DNA of 64,000 bases from Bacillota bacterium (lineage in GTDB: Bacteria > Bacillota > Clostridia > Peptostreptococcales > Anaerovoracaceae): assembly GCA_017443515.1 (NCBI GenBank), contig JAFRXM010000027.1, forward strand, positions 1-64,000, in the 5' to 3' direction. A model generated the notes under the pieces. It saw only the letters and a program-made list of their open reading frames with translations, was not told where the DNA came from and did no database searches. The position numbers and the translations under genes are program-made. This document shows, piece by piece, positions 25,548-31,248 of the stretch. Numbering within the stretch: the first letter of the stretch is position 1; the number at the start of each line of letters is the position of its first letter.

Positions 25548-26651
25548 TTATATCCTGCGGCACTCCAGGTAGAAGCGTTTGTCGGCGGCGTGGCCCATGG
25601 AGAAGGTCTTCTTGGGCAGAACGCCGTTTTCTATTACGTCGGTGAAGAGGCGGCTCTTGGGGTAGGGCGGCCGGATGTCGGCGGCGCAGCCGTACTTGCG
25701 GGCCAGCGCGACGCATTCTTCCTCGCCGTGTATGTAATCGACCACTTTGCCGTCCCTTACGAGGCGGTGTATGGGCTCGAAGGCCAGGGCCGGGTCGTAG
25801 AGGTTGACAAGCTCCGCGAGGACGTAGCGCTTGCGAAGGTCAGGGGTGGGCTGATTCGGGTCGTCGGTCTGCTGCGCAGCGCAGCGGGCCTTCTCTTCCT
25901 CCCAGATCTTCTTGGCGGCGGCCAGCGAGTGGTTGCCGTCGCCCACTGCAAAGAGCATTCCGTCGGGCGCGGAGCTCTTGAGCTGGGCCAAAAGGCCTGC
26001 AACTATATTCCAGTCGCGTGGCTCAGAAAGCAGGAAACCCTTGATATTTCCGCTGTTTTGCATAAGATCGAAACTGTAAAGCGGCTGACGGTTACGGGTC
26101 AGGATCTCGAGGCTTCCCATGAGGATGTCCTTGGGGTCGCTGACCAGGACCATGGCGTGCGGCATTTCCAGCGGCGCTTTTTTGCGGATTTCCACGCGCA
26201 CCGGCAGGCGGCTCTCCACTGTACCCTCGGTTGCTCGCATCAGGGCCTTGTTTCCCGGCGCGTACTCGTAGCGCTCGAGGTCGAAAAGCACAAGCAGGCC
26301 GCGGCGGATGCCGGTCGTTGTCTGCCTTTTTACGAACATGAAGCCCTCCGGAAGCTCTGTAAGGGTGCCGTCTTCGAGGTAACGTTTCATCATATGGGGT
26401 ATGGCGGCCTCGTGAGTGCGCGCTTCGGCGCCGGAAAGGTCATCGAACTGCTTGAGCGGCAGCCAGGCTTCCGGCATCTGCATGTTGAGCGTGGAAGGCG
26501 CCAGTCCTACTATGCGGCGCACCTCTTCCCAGTATTCGGGCTGCGCGGTGAACTGGTCGCAGGCTATGGTAGCCCATTTTGTAAGGTCCGTGCCTTCCGC
26601 CGGGAAGAGCATCTGCGGGACCGCTATTCCGATTTCGTTGAAAGATGTCAT
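25548..26651 (-). CDS. DUF1015 protein linked to serine biosynthesis genes
   Basis: A 367-residue protein of the DUF1015 family. The conserved VGDGNHSLAAAK (about residue 228) corresponds to the DGHHR-type motif of that family, reminiscent of the ParB/SerK fold. The start at 26651 (MTSFNEIGIAVPQML) has AAGGA upstream; longer in-frame starts overlap the promoter. It lies downstream of serC-serA, an association I recall from other anaerobes. No phosphoserine phosphatase gene is seen here, so a role in the last step of serine synthesis or in serine phosphorylation is a reasonable inference. A terminator and a separate TATAAT box lie between serA and this gene, so it can be expressed independently. 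Confidence 0.85.
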   Translation of the reverse strand: MTSFNEIGIAVPQMLFPAEGTDLTKWATIACDQFTAQPEYWEEVRRIVGLAPSTLNMQMPEAWLPLKQFDDLSGAEARTHEAAIPHMMKRYLEDGTLTELPEGFMFVKRQTTTGIRRGLLVLFDLERYEYAPGNKALMRATEGTVESRLPVRVEIRKKAPLEMPHAMVLVSDPKDILMGSLEILTRNRQPLYSFDLMQNSGNIKGFLLSEPRDWNIVAGLLAQLKSSAPDGMLFAVGDGNHSLAAAKKIWEEEKARCAAQQTDDPNQPTPDLRKRYVLAELVNLYDPALAFEPIHRLVRDGKVVDYIHGEEECVALARKYGCAADIRPPYPKSRLFTDVIENGVLPKKTFSMGHAADKRFYLECRRI

Positions 26652-26742
26652 AGTAATCCTTGGTAAAAGTGATATGTTATGCGTGTTTGTTAACGGGCTG
26701 CGAAGGATGAACAGTCCGTGTCGCAGTGCTTGCTGACACTTC

Positions 26743-26751
26743 ATTATACCA
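26743..26751 (-). promoter_or_regulatory. Extended -10 promoter of the DUF1015 gene
   Basis: TGGTATAAT on the minus strand, 92 bases before the start codon. The -35 region would fall in the T tract of the preceding terminator. Confidence 0.55.
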
Positions 26752-26761
26752 TTTATGCCAG

Positions 26762-26789
26762 AAAAAAAAAGCGCTGCTTGGTGCAGCGC
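26762..26789 (-). terminator. Terminator after serC-serA
   Basis: 7-bp stem GCGCTGC / GCAGCGC with a 5-base loop, followed on the minus strand by nine Ts. Confidence 0.88.
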
Positions 26790-26811
26790 CATTTGCTTTT
26801 GGTTTAATCCG

Positions 26812-26836
26812 GTGGAGAAGAACCGTCCCTCTCCAC
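26812..26836 (-). repeat. Dispersed hairpin repeat, copy 8 (serA end)
   Basis: On the minus strand GTGGAGA-GGGACGGTTCT-TCTCCAC, a perfect 7-bp stem. Its first base is the last base of the serA TAG stop codon. Confidence 0.8.
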
Positions 26837-28008
26837 TATTTTATTACTCTTACTCTTATCACGCCGTCGATGGCTTGCAGGGTCTCTGCGAGGGCAGCCG
26901 GTGTTTCGCCGTTGAAGTCCAGGATTGTGTAGGCTATGCCTTCCTTGGCTTTGTTGACGAGATTTTCAATGTTCAGGCCCAGGGCCGCGACCTTTTCGGT
27001 CATCAGGCCCAGCATGCCGACCTTGTTTTCGTGGATTATGGTGATGCGGTCGCCGTCTGCGCGGGCGAAGCTTACGTCCGGAAGGTTGACGGAGTTGACG
27101 ATGTTGCCGTTTTCGATGTAGTCCCTGGTCTGGCGGGCGCCCATGACGGCGCAGTTGATCTCAGCTTCGGGGGTGCCGCTTGCCAGATGCGGCGTGCAGA
27201 AGACCTTGTCCATCTTCTTCATGCGCGGGGTGGGGAAGTCCGTGGCGTAGCCGGCGATCTTGCCGCTTTCAAGGGCGTTACAGACAGCGTCGCCGTCCAC
27301 TATGCCGCCTCGCGCGAAGTTGGCAAGGTACACGCCGTCCTTCATCAGGGCTATGCTCTTGGCGTCCACCATGTGCTTTGTGGATTCGTCCAGCGGAGTG
27401 TGTACTGTCACCACGTCAGCACCCTTGATGGCGTCTTCGTAGCTGTTGGCGAACTCCAGGTATGCGCGCAGTTCCTGCTGGCGTACGTGCGAGAGGTACG
27501 GATCGTAGCCGATGACCTTCATTCCCAGGTCATGGCAGGCCTTGGCCATGCGGTTTCCGACGTTGCCTACGCCTATGATTGCAATGCTCTTGCCCATGAT
27601 CTCGGGGCCGCGGAACACTTCCTTGCCGGATTCGACAACGTTCTTGCCGTAGGCGGAATCTTCGTCGGAAAGGTTGCGTACCCAGTTCATGGCCTGAAAA
27701 CCGTTGCGCATCGTCATGATGATGGCTGCTACGGTGAGTTCCTTTACCGCGTTGGCGTTTCCGCCGGGGGCGTTGACTACGCAGATACCCAGCTTGGTGC
27801 AGCGCTCCAGGGGGATGTTGTTGACCCCGGCTCCGCAGCGCGCTATGACTTTGAGGTTAGGCCCGAATTCCATGTCGTGGATGGGCTTGCTGCGGACCAT
27901 AATGCCGTCCGGATCCTTAACGGGCTCGGCGGTGATGTTGTACTTGGTCTTGTCGAAAACGCTGAGGCCTTCTGCGGCTACGTTGTTGAGTATCTGAATG
28001 TTGTACAT
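26836..28008 (-). CDS. serA: D-3-phosphoglycerate dehydrogenase with ACT domain
   Basis: A 390-residue NAD-dependent dehydrogenase for the first step of serine synthesis, oxidising 3-phosphoglycerate to 3-phosphohydroxypyruvate. Visible motifs are the Rossmann loop GVGNVGNRMAKACHDLG, the catalytic Arg region NFARGGIVDG and the His in FCTPHLASGTPEAE. The last 75 residues (ITIIHENKVGMLGLMTEKVA...) are an ACT domain, the usual site for serine feedback. Ten bases separate it from serC, so they form one transcript led by the Ser-rich leader peptide. Two controls by serine are thus plausible: attenuation of transcription and allosteric inhibition. Confidence 0.95.
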   Translation of the reverse strand: MYNIQILNNVAAEGLSVFDKTKYNITAEPVKDPDGIMVRSKPIHDMEFGPNLKVIARCGAGVNNIPLERCTKLGICVVNAPGGNANAVKELTVAAIIMTMRNGFQAMNWVRNLSDEDSAYGKNVVESGKEVFRGPEIMGKSIAIIGVGNVGNRMAKACHDLGMKVIGYDPYLSHVRQQELRAYLEFANSYEDAIKGADVVTVHTPLDESTKHMVDAKSIALMKDGVYLANFARGGIVDGDAVCNALESGKIAGYATDFPTPRMKKMDKVFCTPHLASGTPEAEINCAVMGARQTRDYIENGNIVNSVNLPDVSFARADGDRITIIHENKVGMLGLMTEKVAALGLNIENLVNKAKEGIAYTILDFNGETPAALAETLQAIDGVIRVRVIK

Positions 28009-28018
28009 GGTGTTCCTC

Positions 28019-29125
28019 CTATTTGTGGCTTGCTTCGAATTCCTTCATGGTTTCGGCCAGCAGCTGTACGCCTTCGAGGGGCATTCCGTTGTAGATGCTG
28101 GCCCTTACGCCGCCCACGGAACGGTATCCTTTGAGGTTTATCATGCCGCGGCTCTGGCAGAGGGAAAGGAATTCAGCGGTGAGTTCTTTGTCCGGTAAAG
28201 TGAACGTGACGTTCATGAGCGATCGGTCTTCCTTTGCGGCCAGACCGGTGTAAAGCGGGGAATTGTCTATTATATCGTACAAAAGACCTGCTTTAATGCG
28301 GTTTCTGCGCTCCATCTCGGCAACTCCGCCCTGTTGCTCCACCCATTTGAACATGAGGCCCGAGACGTAAATGGCGAAGCACGGCGGGGTGTTGTACATG
28401 GACCTGGCGTCCGCCGCCGGCTTGTAGCGGAGCATTATGGGAAGCACAGGGTCGATCTCCTGCTCTAAGATCTCCTTTTTCAGGATGACCACCGTTACAC
28501 CGGCGGGACCGATGTTCTTCTGGGCTCCGGCGTAGATCAGGTCGTGCGCTTTTACGTCTATGTCCATGCCAAGGATGGCCGAGGACCAGTCACCTACCAG
28601 GCGGCAGCCGTTGGCTTTGGCTTCAGCCGGGATCTGCGGGAGCTGCCAGAACGCGGTGCCGAACACCGTGTTGTTTCCTGTAAAGTGCAGGAAGCGCGCG
28701 TCCTTGGGGAAGTTTGCGGGATCCACCTTGGGGATGTAGCTGAAGTTCTTGTCCTCAGAGCTTGCCGCGCAGACCGCATTGCCCCAGCGTTCGCCTTCTT
28801 TCATGGCTTTGGTGGAGAACTGGCCGGACTTTATGAAAGCCATCGTGTCGCCCTGGTGCGCGAGGTTCATGGCTACCATCGAGAACTGCAGCGTGGCGCC
28901 GCCCTGAAGGAACAGCACCGCGTAGTCGTCGGGAATGTTCATGATGCGGCGCAGCGTGGCTTCGGCTTCGTTAATGATGTCGTCGAAGGACTTGCTGCGG
29001 TGGCTCATCTCAAGCACCGATGCGCCTGCGCCCGGGTAGCAGAGGAGGTCTTTCTGGGCCTCCTGCAGCACGGGAAGCGGCATCATGCTTGGCCCGGCAG
29101 AGAAATTGTAGACTCTTTCTTCCAT
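28019..29125 (-). CDS. serC: Phosphoserine aminotransferase
   Basis: A PLP enzyme of about 368 residues that converts 3-phosphohydroxypyruvate and glutamate into phosphoserine. The N-terminus RVYNFSAGPSMMPLPVL is diagnostic. The PLP lysine is in YAGAQKNIGPAG, and GDWSSAILGMDIDV and VGGVRASIYNGMP are typical. The start at 29125 (MEERVYNF) is chosen from family alignment, with GGATGG upstream; an ATG at 29140 adds five residues. It is the first enzyme gene after the serine leader and its terminator, and it is followed by serA. Confidence 0.95.
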   Translation of the reverse strand: MEERVYNFSAGPSMMPLPVLQEAQKDLLCYPGAGASVLEMSHRSKSFDDIINEAEATLRRIMNIPDDYAVLFLQGGATLQFSMVAMNLAHQGDTMAFIKSGQFSTKAMKEGERWGNAVCAASSEDKNFSYIPKVDPANFPKDARFLHFTGNNTVFGTAFWQLPQIPAEAKANGCRLVGDWSSAILGMDIDVKAHDLIYAGAQKNIGPAGVTVVILKKEILEQEIDPVLPIMLRYKPAADARSMYNTPPCFAIYVSGLMFKWVEQQGGVAEMERRNRIKAGLLYDIIDNSPLYTGLAAKEDRSLMNVTFTLPDKELTAEFLSLCQSRGMINLKGYRSVGGVRASIYNGMPLEGVQLLAETMKEFEASHK

Positions 29126-29196
29126 TTTGATTCCATCCATGCCCGATATTTAAAACGGGCTGTTGCCTGATCGGACCGGCAGCGTGCCGGACCTTA

Positions 29197-29258
29197 TAAA
29201 AAACCGGAAGTTTTATGCTTCCGGTCAATGCGTTTAATTTGGTATCATCGGAAAGCTC
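29197..29258 (-). promoter_or_regulatory. Transcription attenuator of serC-serA
   Basis: On the minus strand the terminator is ACCGGAAG (29225-29218), a 7-base loop, CTTCCGGT (29210-29203), then six Ts. An upstream segment, GCTTTCCG (29256-29249), can pair with CGGAAGC (29223-29217) with one bulged T and would disrupt it. That segment starts about 12 bases after the leader stop, where a terminating ribosome would cover it. The antiterminator is weaker than the one at metG. Confidence 0.75.
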
Positions 29259-29268
29259 GTATTCAAAC

Positions 29269-29331
29269 TTACAGCACCCACCAGGAGCCGGAGCAAGAAG
29301 ACGATGAAGATGAACAATTTGTGTGTTTCAT
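29269..29331 (-). CDS. Serine leader peptide of the serC-serA operon
   Basis: A 20-codon reading frame on the minus strand encoding MKHTNCSSSSSSCSGSWWVL. It has six consecutive Ser codons (TCA TCT TCA TCG TCT TCT) and eight Ser in all. A GAAAGGAAAG site precedes the ATG and a strong promoter lies 30 bases upstream. A rho-independent terminator follows 44 bases after the stop, then serC. Position, composition and the downstream terminator fit a ribosome-stalling attenuator: scarce charged tRNA-Ser would stall ribosomes in the run and favour read-through. Not previously known to me for this gene pair in Bacillota. Confidence 0.85.
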   Translation of the reverse strand: MKHTNCSSSSSSCSGSWWVL

Positions 29332-29359
29332 ACAACTTTCCTTTCGAAATGTTGTGTAT

Positions 29360-29388
29360 ATACTACGCCTGTTGGCGGCGTTTGTCAA
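29360..29388 (-). promoter_or_regulatory. Promoter of the serine leader and serC-serA
   Basis: TTGACA (29388-29383), 17-base spacer, TAGTAT (29365-29360) on the minus strand, just below the end of the bactofilin gene. Confidence 0.85.
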
Positions 29389-29397
29389 CAGTTTTCC

Positions 29398-29982
29398 TTA
29401 GTTTTGTGTGGCCTTCTGCGCGGCTTCCTTGGCGCGGATGGCGTCCGCAAGGGTCTCGTAGACGGGGTCTGCGTCGCGGCGGACCTGAGCGGCGGCTGCC
29501 GGAGCTGCGTTTGCTGCCGGAGCTTCTGCCGGGGCTGCCGGCTTTGCTGCGGGCTTTTTGGGTATCATGTTGAGCTTGCCCTCGAAGTTGGAGCCTGCAT
29601 CGGTGCGCAGGGTGCCGGTGGAGAGGTTGCCTTTCATGCTGCCGGTGGACGTGAACACAGCGTCCTGAGCGCAGAGTACGGTACCGTCGATACGGCCTTC
29701 GACTTTCATGGAATCCAGTGCGGCTTCGCCTATAAGAGCGCCGTTTTTAGCGATGGAAACGCTGCTGGAGGACTTGATGTTGCCCCTTACTATGCCTCTG
29801 ATCTCCACGGGGTCCTTTGTGTCGAAGTTGCCAACCATAGTGATGCCTTCGCCTATCCTGGTGGCCGGAGCCGGTACGAATGCGGGCTTTGGCGGCTCTG
29901 CGGGCTTTTCTTCAACTACTGCTTCTATTTTTTCCGCAACTTCTTTTACAGGAGCTTCGGGTTCTTTTTTTCTTCCAAACAT
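29398..29982 (-). CDS. Bactofilin (polymer-forming cytoskeletal protein)
   Basis: A 194-residue bactofilin. The central domain (about residues 42-145) shows the right-handed beta-helix pattern with short repeats such as GEGITMVGNFDTKDPVEIRG, GNIKSSSSVSIAKNGALIG and VEGRIDGTVLCAQDAVF. Bactofilins polymerise without nucleotide and organise envelope or shape-determining proteins. The N-terminal tail is Glu/Pro/Lys-rich and the C-terminal tail is Ala/Pro-rich, both probably disordered. A single gene, with the serC leader promoter just downstream on the same strand. Confidence 0.92.
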   Translation of the reverse strand: MFGRKKEPEAPVKEVAEKIEAVVEEKPAEPPKPAFVPAPATRIGEGITMVGNFDTKDPVEIRGIVRGNIKSSSSVSIAKNGALIGEAALDSMKVEGRIDGTVLCAQDAVFTSTGSMKGNLSTGTLRTDAGSNFEGKLNMIPKKPAAKPAAPAEAPAANAAPAAAAQVRRDADPVYETLADAIRAKEAAQKATQN

Positions 29983-30045
29983 ATCTGTTCCCCTTAAATA
30001 TATTAAAGTATATTACCTGATACTTAATAATACATCAAAAGCAAA

Positions 30046-30074
30046 TTGCTAGCAAGTATAATTAATGCTATAAT
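30046..30074 (+). promoter_or_regulatory. Promoter of the EamA transporter gene, probably leaderless
   Basis: TTGCTA, 17-base spacer, TATAAT (30069-30074). Only seven bases separate the -10 box from the ATG at 30082, so transcription should begin at or next to the start codon. No ribosome site is present. Confidence 0.7.
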
Positions 30075-30081
30075 CTAAACC

Positions 30082-30990
30082 ATGTTTAAACAGGACGGAA
30101 AAAGCGGAATAGCAGGCCCTCTGGCGCTTTTAGGCGCCGCTTTCGTGTGGGGAATAGCCTTCGTTTTTCAGGTGGAAGGGACCGCTTTCGTGCCGCCGGT
30201 CACGTTCATGGCGGCAAGGTGCCTTCTGGCCACGATCTTTCTTGCGGTGCTGCTTGTGATCCTGCGAGGGCCGGCAAAGGCCTTCCGCTTCAGCAGGTCC
30301 ACCCTTATCGGCGGGATAGGCTGCGGGGTGTTCATAACCTTCGCCAACGACCTGCAGCAGATAGGCATACAGTACACTACGGCCGGCAAGGCGGGCTTTC
30401 TTACCGCCATGTACATGCTTTTCGTTCCGCTGTTCGGCGTTATTTTGCTTAAGCGCAGGGAAGGGCTCAGGACCTGGATTGCGGTGCTTATCGGCGCGGC
30501 CGGCATGTATCTTCTTTGCATAAAGGAGCGCTTTACTATAGGGCGCGGGGATCTTTTCGAGATAGCCTGCGCCGTCATCTTTGCGGGGCACATCCTGTGC
30601 GCGGATCATTTCGCGCCTAAGTCCGACGCAGTGCAGATGAGCTTCCTGCAGTTTGCGGTGGCGTTTGCGCTTTCTGCGGTCTGGGCGCTTATAGCCGAGG
30701 CTCCGACCCTTAGCGCCATCTGGGATGCCAGGGTGTCCATAGGCTACTGCGGCCTGGTGTCCGCCGGAATAGGCTACACCCTGCAGCTTTTGGGGCAGCA
30801 GAGGTCCAGGCCCGAGGTGGCGAGCCTTATAATGAGCCTTGAATCCGTGTTTGCAGCCCTTGCGGGCTGGATCATCCTCAATGAGCGCATGAACGCCCGC
30901 GAGCTTTGCGGCTGCGCCCTGATGTTCGCCGCTATAATCCTCGTCCAGACGGTGGAGAGGGACGGTTCTTCGCCACCGGAAAACGGGTAA
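30082..30990 (+). CDS. EamA-family (DMT superfamily) transporter
   Basis: A 302-residue inner-membrane permease with ten predicted helices in two EamA halves (first PLALLGAAFVWGIAFVFQVEG, second ending SVFAALAGWIILNERMNARE). Such proteins export amino acids or other small metabolites; the substrate is not readable. The ATG lies seven bases after a TATAAT box without a ribosome site, so the mRNA is probably leaderless. The C-terminal tail TVERDGSSPPENG is encoded by a copy of the dispersed GGGACGGTTCT repeat, so the element has become coding sequence and probably replaced the original end. Confidence 0.9.
   Translation: MFKQDGKSGIAGPLALLGAAFVWGIAFVFQVEGTAFVPPVTFMAARCLLATIFLAVLLVILRGPAKAFRFSRSTLIGGIGCGVFITFANDLQQIGIQYTTAGKAGFLTAMYMLFVPLFGVILLKRREGLRTWIAVLIGAAGMYLLCIKERFTIGRGDLFEIACAVIFAGHILCADHFAPKSDAVQMSFLQFAVAFALSAVWALIAEAPTLSAIWDARVSIGYCGLVSAGIGYTLQLLGQQRSRPEVASLIMSLESVFAALAGWIILNERMNARELCGCALMFAAIILVQTVERDGSSPPENG
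30951..30977 (+). repeat. Dispersed hairpin repeat, copy 9 (inside the EamA gene end)
   Basis: GGTGGAGAGGGACGG-TTCTTCGCCACC, stem with one mismatch. It encodes the last residues of the transporter before the TAA at 30988-30990. Confidence 0.8.
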
Positions 30991-31004
30991 ACTCCATTAA
31001 ATCC

Positions 31005-31033
31005 TTGACATTGCAGGGTTTTTAGGGGATAAT
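31005..31033 (+). promoter_or_regulatory. Promoter of the metG leader
   Basis: TTGACA (31005-31010), 17-base spacer, GATAAT (31028-31033). The leader ATG lies 30 bases downstream. Confidence 0.85.
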
Positions 31034-31063
31034 GTTATGTAATCTTTTGAAGGAGAGTTTGGA

Positions 31064-31132
31064 ATGGCCAATTACATCGCCAACAGATCCATGATGGGCA
31101 TGCGCATGCGCGGGAGAGCCGCGCTCGTTTAG
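31064..31132 (+). CDS. Methionine leader peptide upstream of metG
   Basis: A 22-codon frame beginning MANYIANR and containing SMMGMRMRG, so Met occupies positions 10, 11, 13 and 15. A GAAGGAGAG site lies correctly spaced before the ATG, downstream of a near-consensus promoter. Its TAG stop overlaps the first arm of an antiterminator that competes with the terminator in front of metG. Composition, ribosome site and geometry all fit a sensor of charged tRNA-Met controlling the synthetase that makes it. Codons 10-15 would be the stall site. Confidence 0.85.
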   Translation: MANYIANRSMMGMRMRGRAALV

Positions 31133-31203
31133 ATGCCCTGCTCTTTAAAGAGCATATCACCGTGTTAACATTCGGACCGGAGGGCATCGCCTTCCGGTCT
31201 TTT
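31132..31203 (+). promoter_or_regulatory. Transcription attenuator of metG
   Basis: The terminator is GACCGGAGGG / CCTTCCGGTC (31175-31199, one G-U pair) followed by four Ts. Antiterminator: GATGCCCT (31132-31139) is perfectly complementary to AGGGCATC (31181-31188), which includes part of the terminator 5' arm and loop. The small hairpin GCTCTTTAAAGAGC (31140-31153) lies between. A ribosome at the leader stop covers 31132-31139 and so favours termination. One stalled at the Met codons leaves it free. Confidence 0.85.
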
Positions 31204-31207
31204 ATCT

Positions 31208-31234
31208 GGTGGAGAAGAACCGTCCCTCTCCACC
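31208..31234 (-). repeat. Dispersed hairpin repeat, copy 10 (5' of metG)
   Basis: Perfect 8-bp stem GGTGGAGA / TCTCCACC around AGAACCGTCCC. It sits between the attenuator terminator and the metG ribosome site. Confidence 0.8.
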
Positions 31235-31248
31235 GAAAGGAGAAGCAA

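Noticed and set aside
26755..28134. 459-codon frame antisense to serA
   Set aside because: It runs against serA and into the serine operon terminator, with no promoter or ribosome site. A composition shadow.
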